Of a DNA stretch of 64,000 bases, positions 12,762 through 25,063 are shown in pieces (within the stretch, counting starts at the first letter, position 1; every line of letters begins with the position of its first letter). Origin of the DNA: Puccinia triticina. Taxonomy: Eukaryota > Basidiomycota > Pucciniomycetes > Pucciniales > Pucciniaceae. Where the stretch lies: contig NC_070561.1 in the NCBI RefSeq assembly GCF_026914185.1, positions 7,998,001-8,062,000 on the forward strand, written 5' to 3'. Below the pieces are notes generated by a model, which saw only the letters and a list, made by a program, of their open reading frames with translations, made no database searches and was not told the origin of the DNA. Position numbers and translations under genes: made by a program.

Positions 12762-15700
12762 TTACAAACAGGCGGGCAAGCAAAGCCTCAACGGTCTAAG
12801 AGGTTTAGTTTCCTCCAAGCTGAGGGAGAAGAGCAAGGACTCTTTGCCGCGTTTGAGGCGGCCAGTAGCGAGACAGATCTCTGAGAGCAGGTACCAGGCC
12901 TCGGGGACATCCCAGGCGACGGTCTGGGTGAGCTGGTCTAGGAGGCCCTCGGCGAGCTCGACGGAGCCCTGCTCCTTGAGGATCCGGGCCATATGGACGA
13001 CCGCGGACACGTGGTGGTCGCAGAAGGCAAGCGCCTTCGTCAGACAATCGATCGCTTGGCTCAACTCGCTCATCGACAGACTGTACAACCCGTACTGCAC
13101 CCAGAGCTCCGCACTCTCCCCATTCAACGTCTCCGCTTCTTGGATCGCCCCTCGACATTCACTGTTCTTGCCCCATCGTCGGAACGTCGCCGCTGACATT
13201 AGCCATAAATCTTGCAGGATCTTCAACGACTTTAGATTCGCAACGTTTTCTTTCTTCTCCTCTTCTTTGATCACGATGTCAGCCATCTCTTGCGTAAGAG
13301 CTGCCAGATCATTAGCTCCTGAGGTGGATCGTTGTTTCTGCATGTGAGTTGAGGACGAAGTGTGGGTTCGGCGTCGGACTATCGGAGGAGATCAGTCGAC
13401 ATGAGTGGTTTTTTATTTATTTATTGATAAAGGACAGCGCGAAACCGGCTCACTTGAATTAGATACCTTGAGATCAAATGTTGGCTTTCTGACTTTCAAC
13501 CGAGATGTGCGGATGACTGACCGGGCTGTTGATGGAGAGGCGGACAAGTTTCTTTCATGGACAAAGGAGGATGAAGCGCCAGTCGACCTGGATTGAGATA
13601 GTGGCTGAGATTGGGAGGTAGCTTGCGAATGTGATTGGGAATGTGAATTCGACTGTAAATGAGTCATTTGAAGGAGATCTAAGGATAATGAAGAAAAAAA
13701 GAGATAACTTCGGTTCAGCTGACAAGACAACACCCGGTATGAAAAGTGTGACAAATGTCTGACCTTGGGTGTGAATTTGCGAGTAAATCTGAGCAAAGAA
13801 TGCAAAGAGGCTTTGTTGATCAGATAGTGCAACTTCGGGACCCTGGAGGGCCTCGATGAGCATATTTTTCGTCATCCTTAACTGGATATTAGCCTCGAGA
13901 TTATCAGCTTTAGGCACCGGAAATTCGAGTTTGTTTTGGCTGTAGTGGGAGGCACTTGGAGTGAGTGATGTGTCTCGGCTAGAACGATTTAATACGGCCG
14001 GTACTGCCAAATGTCCTTCGACAGCCTGCGTGATTTGTGGAGGTGGCCCAGACTCTCGCTCGGCGATTAGTCCCACCGCGGGTGGCTTGGCATTGCTGGT
14101 GGCCGATATCTCGGTTGAGCTCACTGGGCTCTCATCGGTCAATTGTGTTCCAGGAAAGCTCGAGTCTCGGCTGACACTCGAAGAGCCAGCCCTTGGTGTT
14201 CTCGTCCCAGATTCACCTTCATCAAGATCTTCTGTATTTACCAGGCCAACTTCGGCGATATCGAGTGCCAGTTTGAATTCCTTTGAGGCAGAGGTTAGTA
14301 AGCATAACAGATGCCATGCACTGGTATGAGTAGGATTAATTTCAACTGCGGTGCGCGCAGATACCAAAGCGGAATCGATATCGCGTAATTCAGCCTGGGC
14401 GTAAGCCAAATGATACATATTCTCGAACGAGCTGGGATCGTTTTCAGCCGCCCGGGTCAGCAGCTCTAGGTAAGATGCGTGTAAGGCAGGGCGTGTCTCC
14501 TGATCGGCTGGAGAAAAATAAAGTAGCATTGGTCAAACTACTCCTAGATCATGTAAAACTTGAGCTTCGGATTGACTCACCTTTCAGAGCACAGGCACCA
14601 GCAGCAATGCCCCTCATCCTGGCCAGACGAGATTTCAAGCAGGCATTGTTTCGTACTGCCTCCGATTTTGTGCTTTCCATAATCTGGTTGGCACGATCCA
14701 AAATCTTAGTGGCTTTCTCGGGGTTATTGAGAAATTTGATCAACATCCGGCTTCCATAGACCATAGTTGTGATGAATTCTTCGTCCGTATCTCTGTTGGG
14801 CACAATAGCCCTTGTATTTGGTTGATTTTGCGAAGTCTGGGCACCATTAAGCATGGCTTCACCCGATACTAACGGGCGAGGATTTTCGAGTTCTGAAGAT
14901 TCGTAGTTGCCGTTGGCGCTAGCCGTGAGGTGTAATTGACAATAGAGATCCAAAGCCGCTTCGGCCTCCTCCCAGTCGTGTTTGACATCCAACAATCGAA
15001 CGAGGTACCGGAGAATCTTTTGAGAGTGAAACGTCTTGCGTGTCGCGTCGTGTAACATGTCGATGACGTGTGAAGCGTTTTCAGGGTCGGAGCCACCAAG
15101 TTGCCAGCCCTCATAGAGCAGATCACAAAACTCGAGCATTAGATGATTAGTGCAGCCCGCTTTCGGAAACGTGGTGATGACTCGAAGAACTGCATTATAC
15201 GACTTGGCAACGGTTATGAGTTCGGATCTCCAAGCCACGCTAGGCGATCGGATGGTGATCAACTCTCCGTCGTGTAGAGTAGAAATCGAAACTTCGGAGT
15301 ATTCCTTGGTGGGTTGGGTTGCCAATGGCTTCCACGAATCAGATCTGGCGGTTATGAACAAAAGTTTGATGTACGACTTATGAATCGCGCTCCGCTTATT
15401 CAATCGAAATGATAAGGGCCAGTATCTGGAACGGCTGTGGTAGCATCGGTGTAATTCCAGAGAATCTATACCTGGTCTGATGCAATTTCGAGTCAGTCTA
15501 ATGCGAAATAGGATAACACCCAAAAAAGTACGAATTTCTGACATTACAACTCTAGACAGTACGCAAGCACGATACATCGCCAGTTCAGCCCATCCATGTA
15601 GTTCATGGTGCAGCTCATCCATAGCAGCAAGGGACAGAGAGCCCAAACAAATGTCGTAGACTTCGATAACTCGGCTGTAAGCTTCTAGTGTGACCGATGA

Positions 15701-16559
15701 TTCTACGCCGTTGCGCTGTTGAGCCAAGGCTGTGAGAGCAGGAGAAAGGCGTCAATGCATTAGAACCACTCGAAAAGGCTGTCTTGGAAAGGCAGTGACT
15801 TGCCTTTGACAGTCAGACCAATCACCAACAGGATCACGTCATATTTCTCAAAGTTGAGATCGACAGTCTCGGGCACTACAAACGTACATTTCTGGATCGT
15901 TTCCAAGCAATGCTCATAGTCTCCTGCAACATACGAACCAAACGAAATGACGATGTTTGCAGCCTGGTGAAAGCAGTCTAAATGAGCAACAGAAACTTGA
16001 TGAAAGAGAGAGGTGGGATATTCAGTAGCTTGCATTTTGTTCACTTTGTAACTTCGGATCAGCTTCGTTTGTGTTATGCTTGGCGAGGGTTGCCGTTAGT
16101 TTTGCAACATGTTGTTGAGCGATCTCTCTGTCTTCGGCTCTTACGAGGGGCGGTAGTAACGAATGGCCATTCTAAGGCTCATAAAACGGATGAGGGATGG
16201 TCAAGAGTTGTTTGAGGGTGGTGGATACATGGTGGAATTGGGACTGAGACTCAGGGCCTACTTCTAGATCGTCGTTAAGATGAACTTTGTCGTGGTCGTA
16301 CGCCGCCTCTTGATCGGCAGAAGCAAGCAGCAATCTCAGAGCCAGCTCGGTGGCCGCAATCTCAGCCGTCACTGACATCGTTTCCCTCCGCCCAAAAAAG
16401 TAGAGGATGCACGATTAACTTTCCAGCCAACCTCTATCCGGTTTCTTGAGTGAATTATTACTTACGAGCTCGATCAGGATTGTGTTTGAGATACTTGCGA
16501 ATGATTTCTGTCCAGGATAGGCCAGGGCCGACTGCGCTCGAAAAAGACGAAGAGTCCAT
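12762..16559 (-). CDS. YPP1: YPP1/TTC7-like TPR protein (plasma-membrane PI4-kinase scaffold)
   Basis: The family (yeast Ypp1, animal TTC7) bridges the Stt4/PI4KIII-alpha kinase and Efr3 at the plasma membrane. The C-terminal exon (12762-13343) has TPR-type helices with ELWVQYGLYSLS, AIDCLTKAL, GLLDQLTQ and AWYLLSEICLATGRL, ending ETKPLRPLRLCL, close to the family's conserved C-terminus. Earlier exons (13555-14529, 14549-15727) give more TPRs (NMYHLAYAQAEL..ALVSARTAVEINPTH) and a serine/glutamine-rich linker. The proposed start at 16559 reads MDSSSFSSAVGPG then WTEIIRKYLKHNP, similar to the family N-terminus, followed by a GTAAGT donor. Internal exon borders between 15400 and 16440 were not all resolved. 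It lies 525 bp upstream of VPS15 on the same strand. Confidence 0.82.
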
Positions 16560-17180
16560 GGTCTTGATCAGAAATGAACTTTGGACTACCAGCCCGATCG
16601 GTAGACAAACGACATACCTTCGGCAGGGTTAGTGGCTGGGGTGATCAGGGTTCCCTTGGCGGTGATGGGTGTGGATTGAGTCCATGATCCTGCCGATCTG
16701 ACCAAGTCGAGGAAGCGAGCGTATGTTTGACCTTTTGGCTGCGTTCATGTAAAATATCAAGCGTCGGAGAAGGTCAGACTTGAGAGTTTGTTTATGGCCG
16801 ATAATAGACTGTAGAAGATACTCACCTGATGACGAGAGATGATAGACATCCCGTTCCGAGGAGGGCGTGCAGTCGATGAGGTTGTGGTGGTCAACAGCTC
16901 TTGGTGGTTCTCTCGGCCTGAGCCAGGAGATCACCCTCTGCGGTGATTACGTCATTCGTCCATCGCACCACTCCCCCGCACCAGAAACGGGCCCAACAAA
17001 CTGCGTGAAGTTTTATGCCGTTCTCTTAGGGAGAACTCCACACGAAACTGGAAAGTATGAATGGTCTGACGAGGATAAGAAGGCGAATTATCAAAGGAAT
17101 GTCTTTTGCCCAGCCTAAAGAAAATCTCGGAATAGATTGAGACATAAAGAGCTGGCCATTCTGGTAGATAGCTTTGAGCT
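16560..17180. other. Upstream region of the YPP1-like gene
   Basis: Presumed promoter and leader. A 101-codon minus frame (16629-16934) and an 83-codon plus frame (16867-17118) show no recognisable domain and overlap on opposite strands. I do not call either as a gene. Confidence 0.4.
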
Positions 17181-17191
17181 AACCAGACCCT

Positions 17192-17727
17192 AATTTAACA
17201 CAAGTCCCCCCTGGTGGGAGCGCTGTGGCTGGCGGCGAAGCCGCCCCTCCCGCAGGGAGGGACTTGTGCATTATCCCAAATTTTACGCGGGAGCAGAAAG
17301 TTCATTTGGCTGAGAGGTTTTTAAAATTTTTATAGCTCCTGCCCCAGCCTCTCCACCAATATGCCCTATCTGTACCCTATGCTACTTTTCTTTCTCTACA
17401 TTTTGGTCTACTCAGATTTTTTCTATCTCAATCTGTTGACCTTTTCAAAAGATCAAAAATGCACAAGTCTTCCAAATGAGGCTCCACTTGTTTGGGACTC
17501 CAGGAGTTGTTTTTCTGGCTACAAGATAGATAAGTGGCTCAAATTCCTTGCAAGAACAGAACCTACAGCTCTGTGTATTCAGTTTTTCTATATTGGTTGG
17601 GATTTTTAGTGTAGCAGATCCTTTCTGCTCCTGCTTAAATCAAGACATAACTCATAAGCCTCTCCTGCGGAGAGCCCTCCGGGCGGGGTCCCCCGGACCC
17701 TCCGCCCAAGAGGCTTTGTTAAGCTAG
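17192..17727. mobile_element. TIR element with subterminal GC-rich hairpins and 11-bp flanking repeats
   Basis: The segment is flanked by the direct repeat AACCAGACCCT (17181-17191 and 17728-17738). The ends share a loose inverted match (TTTAACACAAGTCCC versus CTTAACAAAGCCTC). Each end carries a GC-rich hairpin: about 17199-17268 (ACAAGTCCC...GGGACTTGT) and about 17661-17718 (AAGCCTCT...AGAGGCTT). Mutator-like elements make 8-11 bp duplications, so that class is possible. The single internal frame (17361-17609) is unrecognised. Confidence 0.45.
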
Positions 17728-17818
17728 AACCAGACCCTGATGGTACTTGGGGAAGAGGTTTGCTAACACCAGGATAGCAAGCCAAAATTGTGCACTAATC
17801 TTCAATCTTAGTGATTTC

Positions 17819-18923
17819 CACCAGGGGAGATATGTTCCCACTCCCCAGGGAGTGCCTTACCGTAACTTTTTTCCATAACTGTGCTGGAGGCCTTTGGTAA
17901 AGCAATGTTGAATAGGTATGAACAAGACTGGAAGTCAGCGTGGAAATCAGTTGGAAATCATCCTGAAATAAACCATAACTTGCCAAAAAATCATCCAGAA
18001 CTCATCTATAATTCATCCAGAACTCATCCAGAATATAGTCCTTTCTTGGCTCCATGACCAGTGTGTCCTTTCCATGGAGATGTGAAAGGCCCAGCCTGTG
18101 ATTTTTTCCCCCTCATGTACTCGCGTACATCAGGGGGACAATTGGTGTCTCAAAACAATTTTTTTACTTTTCATGTGGCTGTGAAAGGCCCATCCTGTGA
18201 TATTTCCACCTCAATGTACGCGCGTACATCAGGGTGACTATTAGCAAAGTGCAAAAAGGTTAACTTGCATGTGCACATGTGAATTTTGAAAAGCAAAAAA
18301 ATACAAAATTCACTAGATCATTTTTGTGAGGAGGACAGGATATATGGCCAAAGTGAATTGGCACCGCAATCCAACCTTGACTTAACTCAGACTTTCACCC
18401 TATTAAAACAGTTTTTTGTCATTTTTATCAGCCAAATTCAAATTAATTCCCGCATTTCCAAGAAAATGGGTTTCAATTTCAATGACTGCAACATTACCAC
18501 ATTCCAAAAATCTAAACCCAATAATACCAAGTCAACTTTTAGTTTAATTTTGTACATCAGGGCATATAATATTTAATGTGAATTACAAGAAACCCATTTT
18601 TTTGGAGGAATTACTTTTGAGAATGGGAATTTTGCTTTTCTATCCTTAAAAATCAGTAAACAGGAGCAATTGATGAGTTGGACTTTGGTGAAATATCATT
18701 TCATCATATTTCTTCCTACAGTTGTACAGAGAAAACAAAAGAATTCTACACAACATTGTGTTGACTTCCAAATCAATTGTGACTGACTTTTCACTAACTT
18801 CTCCATCCAATTTACTATTTTGGGGATGAGTTACTAATCCACATCAGGCTCACATCCGACCAAAACTCACATAAAATTCAGCTCTGGCACTCCCTGGGGA
18901 GTGGGAACAAATCTCCCCTGGTG
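17819..18923. mobile_element. CACTA-like non-autonomous element, copy 1 (1105 bp)
   Basis: About 38-bp terminal inverted repeats beginning CACCAGGGGAGATATGTTCC, with one mismatch between the ends, flanked by the 3-bp direct repeat TTC (17816-17818, 18924-18926). Three-base duplications and CAC-initial termini fit the CACTA/EnSpm group. Internally it is AT-rich with GTACGCGCGTACAT-like subrepeats and no transposase. A second copy, about 90% alike by eye, is at 29414-30467. Confidence 0.8.
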
Positions 18924-18926
18924 TTC

Positions 18927-20640
18927 TAACCGCCCATCCTCAGGCATGTTGGGTGATTTGTTTTTGAAATACTTTGTTTTTTCAACTCAAGCCTGTAGGA
19001 TTTCTTCATCAAGATCTGATTCTACTCAACACACATCATGGTAAGTATTGGTAATTGGCACCACAAGAACAGAGGTGAAGCACCAAGAAGATTTCACATG
19101 CCACATAGGAGAATGCTTTTTCTGCTTGTAAAGTTGAGAGACCAACCCTCATAACAAGACTTGAGAACTTCCTTCTGGGTTAGAAAGCTGGAAACTTTAT
19201 TATTTTAATATTTTTTAGCATACATGCTGCTATTGCTGCCCTTTGAAAATAGAAGATAGAAATACAAAATGGCATTTAGACTGTCTTCAAAGCTGAAGGG
19301 AAGTCCTCCACTCTATGATTCCTTTTGGGTGTTGTAATCCAATTTTTTTTTGTAGATTGGACTCAAGGACTTCCTGTCTGTCTGAATTGCTTAATTAAAT
19401 TGACTCAAGTAATACAAACTGATTTTAGAGGGGTTGAGTGCAACCCATTTTAACTGGCATACCCCCTACCCATCAAGTTATTCGTTAAAAAGGACACACT
19501 TTTGATCTATTTTGGTGGTGTTCACTTCATTCCTATCCTGGACCCTGCAGCTCAAGGTTCCTGATGTACAAATTGAATTCCAATAAATCTCCTCAAGTGG
19601 AAGATGATGATGATTTGACAAGAGAAATCCCTGGATGTTGCATATATGTGACTTGATTTAGAAGGAAGTGACCTGATTGGCTGGTGAAAGCTTGATCTCA
19701 AACCATTTTCACCAGCAAGTAAGGTATAGGCTATAGCCCCTCCTAGACTCCTTCTAAGTTAAACATTTGAGACATTGGAAATTCCTCCAGTGATGAAACA
19801 AGCTGGTTTCAAACTGCACTATGTAGGCAGTTTAAATCTGTTAGAATTGTCCAGCACTCTGTGCAGGTTTGTCCCTGGACAGAGTCATGAACAAACTGAC
19901 TCACTTTTCCTAAAAATTAGCCAGCAAAAAATCAACTTAACTGGGTGACTTCCTGTCAAAATTTGAGGGCCTCCCAGAAGTGATCTTGAACCCCAAAGGC
20001 TAGATTTCCCTGCGAAAATATAAGCTTTTTGGGTCTATATCCACAGCTGTGAGGATCTCAGATGTGAAGGGAAGTCATCCACTGTTTGTAACCTGATTAG
20101 AAATCTAAGGCAGGATGAAAGCAGCTCTACTGGATGAATTCCCATTGAGTCTGGGACTGGAGCCTCCCAGATCTCACTTGAAAAACCCAAAGGTTTAATT
20201 TTTGGTAAAAATGAAAATGTTTTCCTAAGCCTGTGGTTCATTGCTTTCATGTGCACTGTTTGTGGTTTGGGTAGGTGTCTTAATTTTGGATTTAGACAGA
20301 CATATAGAGCTTTCCAGCTGCCAATGGGAAATCATCCAATAACTGGAGGACTCCCCGCCAATTTGGAGATTCATAAAGCAGGCCATTTTCTATTTTCCAT
20401 TTCTTAGCATAGAAACCACTTTTGCTCCCCTTTGAAAATAGAAAATAGAAATAGGAAATAGCATTTAGCTGGTATTCTAAACCAAAGGGAAGTCCTCCCT
20501 TCACAGTCCAGGCTCACATAGACTACAGTAGATAATCCTACAAAATTTGGGCCAAATTTCCCATTTCAAGAAGGTAGTTTTGACAAAAGTCTAAATCTGG
20601 ATTTCTGGAGCGTAAGAAGTCAAAAAATCAATCCTCAAAT
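18927..20640. repeat. Degenerate transposon remnants
   Basis: This region has many scattered GGAAGTCCTCC / GGACTTCCTGTC / GGATGACTTCC motifs in both orientations (about 19292, 19370, 19937, 20068, 20321, 20345, 20478). They match the termini of the small element at 958-1162 and the inverted repeat at 26255-27135. No gene was recognised. The sequence CATTTCTTAGCATA..TTTTGCTCCCCTTTGAAAATAG occurs twice (about 19215 and 20398). Confidence 0.5.
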
Positions 20641-21500
20641 TTTGGTTACGGTACACGCTTGATGTAAGCTCATGACAGTCTGCATGGTGATGTATATCTC
20701 GAGAAATGCATCAGGTAAGGTGTCCAAAGTTTTCGTGTTATGAGCCAAAGACTATCCAAATTCTTTGTCATCACGAAATGGGGCGAGAAATGAAACACTC
20801 GAGAATAATGATGCACTTCGGCCCCCGCGGCCTTCGCACGCGGTGATGAATTGTATGATCTTGCCCGCGGCGCCAGTGGAAGCGCCATTTTAATAAGGGG
20901 CCGGCCCCATCCAAGCAGCGAGCCGAAGTTCGTCCTCCTCGGCGGCGTCCACAGTGCACACTGCACACCGATGGTCAGATGGCCAAGGAGTCAGTGCGCA
21001 TCGTTCTGTTGTCGTGACACTCACAGCTTGGCAAACTCCGCCCTACATGCTCCGCAAGGCTCCGCCCTCTGCGCCCTATACAAGCTTGCTGATCGAAACA
21101 TGACTACATATCGACAACGCTCAGCAACGCTCTTTACCCCACAGATTTGTGGGGTACAGATGGCTTGGTGGTGTACACACAGCAATTCAAACCATGTTGG
21201 TGGCCGGGATACAACATAAACCAACTTCTCACGGTCGATTCGATGGTTGCGAGTTCACACTGAACAGTTTCCACGGCGCCAGCTGTGGAAGATCAGTTCG
21301 AATTTTCACCTGATCGTGACAAGCTATACATTTGAAGTTTGGGGGACGGATCGAGTTGTGGTTGAGATGCCCGATGGCCAGAATCAGATGGACACCAATT
21401 CAATCCAACTGGGCACCGCTTGAATTTGAAACCAAGCCCCCTGTTTTCCCGAGCGAGCTGCCAAGCCTGGAGGCTAGTCAGCAAGCCGACTGGCGCACTT

Positions 21501-21712
21501 TATTTAAGCCGGCACTTGGAGTCGTCCTTTCCGCCCAACCATCCCCCACCTCCAGATTCCTTTCACCTCCAGTTGTTTCTGTGTCCCCCTAATACTCCAC
21601 CACACACCCACCCTGTTCCCTCCCTGTAACTCTTCACACCCTATCTACCTCTTTACCCCTACGCACTCGCATCCCCCTCCCTCACTTCCAAAGTAGAAAG
21701 CCGTAAAGAGCT
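21501..21712 (+). promoter_or_regulatory. Putative core promoter and pyrimidine-rich leader of the polyol dehydrogenase gene
   Basis: A TATTTAAG box (21501-21508) is followed by a long C/T-rich tract (about 21530-21690) leading to the ATG at 21713. TATA-like boxes plus pyrimidine-rich leaders are common in strongly expressed fungal genes. The transcription start is not known from sequence. Confidence 0.45.
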
Positions 21713-23476
21713 ATGTGCGGAACATCCTCGGCGATGGACCCAGTCTTCCAATCAATCAACCCATCCTTGTATGATCCGCAGCGCGTTTTAGACTCGGAGG
21801 AGTTTGAGATTCTCACGGACATGAATAAAGTCAAGGCTTATTCGGATGACAACAAGAACATTGCCTGTTGTTACAATGATAAGCAACAGGTCGGTCTTCC
21901 TTGTTTTCGTTGTCGTCTTGCAAGCCAAGTTCTTCCATCTAACTACTTGGACTTTTTATCTGGGCATCTGTTGCAGCTCAACATGGTCAAAAAGCCGATG
22001 CCTGAAGTCCATCCAGGCCAAGTTTTAGTCCGTGTCCGGGCCACTGGTATCTGCGGCAGTGACATCCATTTCTGGAAACACTCACGAGTAAGTTGGAGTT
22101 CGCCACTTTCGACGTCTGCAGAATCGTGAATGTTTCCACCTAACCGATCGCTTGGCACATATCGTCCTCCTTAGGTTGGCGAGAAGATGGTCGTGAAACA
22201 TGAGGTGAGCAAAACGTAACTCATACTTGTGATCAACACTCTCTGATATGTTGGCTGTTGTTTCCTACAGTGTGGCGCCGGGCACGAATCAGCTGGGGAA
22301 GTGATTGCGCTTGGGGAAGGAGTAACCGATCTTGAAGTCGGTAAGTTCAGTCACTAAGAAATATCGGAGCAACGCGCCCTTGAGAGACATCCACCTGAAC
22401 CATTTTTGCAACACAAAGGCGATCGAGTTGCAATTGAAGCCGGGATCCCGTGCTCCAAGCCAACCTGCGAGATGTGCCGAACAGGTAAGCCATTTTCGAA
22501 TCTGACGAGGCATGGCTATTATAGACGAGCTCATATCCGATGCGTTGTTTGACAGGCCAATACAATGCATGCCCGGAGATCATCTTCTGCTCCACTCCAC
22601 CCTACCATGGCCTCATGACCCGCTATCACGCGCACCCAAGCTGCTGGCTCCACAAACTCCCACCGAACGTCTCCTACGAAGAGGGTTCATTGCTCGAGCC
22701 GCTGGCCGTTGCTCTGGCAGGCATCGAGCGTGCCGGAGTCCGACTCGGCGACCCAGTGTTGATCTGTGGAGCCGGACCCATCGGGCTGGTCACTCTTCTC
22801 GCATGCCACGCCGCTGGCGCCTGTCCAATCGCCATCACCGATCTTTCCGAAGGCCGCTTGGATTGTGCCAAACGTCTCGTGCCTAGTGTCTCGACCTTTA
22901 AGATCTCCTTAGGAGAGTCTGAGACGGACGTCGCTGGACAAATTCAAGCTGCCATGGGATGCAAGCCCCGCGTAGCAATGGAATGTACCGGGTTTGAGTC
23001 ATCCATCGCCACCGCAATCTTCGTGAGTCTCACAGCCCTGTCTCATATTTGTTGCGTCTGATCATGTTCCTCAACACCCATCACTTCGAATGTTTTTTCC
23101 AGAGTGTCAAGTTCGGAGGCAAGGTGTTCGTCATCGGAGTCGGAAAGGACAAGCAAACCCTTCCATTCATGCACATGGCTGAGAACGAAATCGACCTACA
23201 ATTCCAGTAAGCTCTCTTTTCATGATCGGCGCTAGATCAGCATTGCGGAAACATTCCTGAAACCGTACAACTGACGTCGATGGTATTCTGTGTTAAACCC
23301 TTAGATTCCGATACGCCAACCAATACCCCAAGGCCATCCGATTGGTTTCTACCGGACTGATCGATGTCAAACCTCTTATCACTCACCGATTCGTCCTCGA
23401 AAAGGCCATCGAAGCATTCAACACAGCTGCTGATCCGAAATCCGGCTCGATGAAAGTTCAAGTTGTAGATTACTAA
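21713..23476 (+). CDS. Zinc-dependent polyol dehydrogenase, L-arabinitol 4-dehydrogenase/sorbitol dehydrogenase family
   Basis: Medium-chain NAD-dependent dehydrogenase oxidising a sugar alcohol to a ketose in the cytosol. Eight exons give a phase-consistent 398-residue protein: 21713-21889, 21977-22087, 22175-22204, 22271-22340, 22419-22484, 22556-23022, 23103-23206, 23305-23476. Motifs: catalytic-zinc CGSDIHFW and GHESAG, structural-zinc cysteines in [18 protein letters not shown], the STPPYHG segment, [20 protein letters not shown] nucleotide loop, and ITDLSEGR with an acidic residue favouring NAD. These fit fungal L-arabinitol 4-dehydrogenase best, with sorbitol or xylitol dehydrogenase as alternatives. 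Exon 3 is only 30 nt. A second in-frame ATG at 21734 is an alternative start. The 3' end is 349 bp from the convergent aldo-keto reductase. Confidence 0.92.
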
Positions 23477-23825
23477 TCCAACGTAGGATTCTTGATTCCT
23501 TTTGTCATCCGATGTAGTAAACCTTTTTTGTTCCTGTGGATTTTTAGATTTTCGTAGATATATATAGATTTAATGATATAGCAATTTTAGATGGGTCCAT
23601 GTTACCAACAAGGACGACATCCCGTGTGTAGGATCCTCGCTTTTAGTTCAATGTTGAACCGTTTTCCATGCTAACCAAATCAACAAAGAAAATGAAGCAC
23701 TTCTTTACTGCAACGCGCATTCAGTGAAAGAAAACCGTATAACTGAGTGGGTTACAACATATCGCCTCCAATAAAAGATCCAGTAGGAAAATTGCATCTA
23801 TTTGCGTGACAAAAGCTACGGCTAA

Positions 23826-25063
23826 TCAATCAACTCTAGTAGGATTCCAACTGATTGCACCCGCATCACCTTGGTCAAGACTATCTAACTGGGCCATGGA
23901 TTCGGAGTCCAATTCGAACGAAAACACATCAAAGTTCTCTTGGATGCGCTCAGCCTTGTCTGATTTCGGCAACGGGACAAATCCGTGTTGAAGGGACCAT
24001 CGAATCAGAACTTGAGCACCTGTTTTGCCAACCTGTTCAGGTTGATCGGATCACAATAGCTTGTAAATAAGCCACGAAAGAAACGTCATGGGAATAGAAA
24101 AAGGTGAATCATGGCTTGCCTTGTTGCAAATACTAACAACAGTTGGATGATCCATGTATTTGCCTCTTACAATCGGGCAATAAGCTTCGATCAAAATGCC
24201 TTTGGCTTTGCAGTAGTCAACTATCCATCTTTGTTGGCACCAAGGGTGTAATTCAACCTATGAATGACCCTTGATCAGCTGGGGAAAGATCATTGATTGC
24301 GCGAGTGAGTCCATTCTGATGAATAAAGGGTGTGACTTACTTGGTTAACCGCCGGTAATGGTCCAACGTTTGCAGCTTCTAATTCTTGCAAATGATGCAC
24401 GCCAAAATTAGACACCCCGATTGATTTGGTTTTTCCTTCCTTGAGAGCTTCGGCTACGCAAACGAAGTAAAGTAGGATGAGATCAAATTCGACAAATTTG
24501 GACTTTTGTTCCTAATGCGTACCCAGTGCCTTGTATGACTCGATTCGCTTTTGAGAGCCCGCGGTAGGATCATGCAAGAGAATCAAGTCCCAACGATCGG
24601 GTTTGGGGTAGGTTACTGAGTCGATCACCGCGTTTTTACAGGTCTCATAGCCATGCTCTGGTGCTTTCACCTTGGTAGTCAGAAAGACTGCGTCGCGATC
24701 TTTCCCGCTGCAGCAGCCCACCAAGCCAGCAAAAGTTAATTGCGATTGAAGCAGGAGATGAAAAAAATAGACGGAGAGCAACGTACCAATCGCGCAGTAC
24801 TTCCCCTACCGCTGACTCGTTCTCGTAATGACGAGCAGAATCGATGTGCGTATATCCAACCTTGAGCGCTTCTTTACACGAATTAGCAGCATCGGTTGCT
24901 TTGTACAAACCGAAACCAACGACTGGCATCCGATGACCTAGAAATAGAAGTAAGAAGATTGCCCGGTTAACGAAATCCGCTGCCATTGAAAGGCAAACTT
25001 TTCGAACCAACCCGAATTCAGCGTGACATAGCTGTTGGGCGACAAAGTCTCTGGGAAAGACAT
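23826..25063 (-). CDS. Aldo-keto reductase
   Basis: NAD(P)H-dependent reductase of the AKR superfamily; the substrate cannot be fixed from sequence. The start at 25063 reads MSFPETLSPNSYVTLNSG and splices to HRMPVVGFGLYKAT. The catalytic tetrad is visible: Asp in HIDSA, Tyr in RHYENE, Lys in FLTTKV and His in LILLHDP. Downstream come EGKTKSIGVSNFG, the VNQ cofactor segment, an HPW motif, and near the end QVLIRWSLQ and LPKS, with the stop at 23826-23828. At least five exons are separated by short GT-AG introns. It is convergent with the polyol dehydrogenase, which makes a role in polyol or pentose interconversion plausible but unproven. A bacterial-type diketogluconate reductase-like role is an alternative. 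Confidence 0.88.

Noticed and set aside
21150..21205. tRNA-like A box (TGGCTTGGTGG) and weak B box
   Set aside because: No cloverleaf can be folded and the B box matches poorly. It could be chance or an old SINE, and is not supportable.
20851..21219. 122-codon plus frame in the region upstream of the polyol dehydrogenase
   Set aside because: Arises from GC-rich sequence, overlaps opposite-strand frames and has no recognisable domain.
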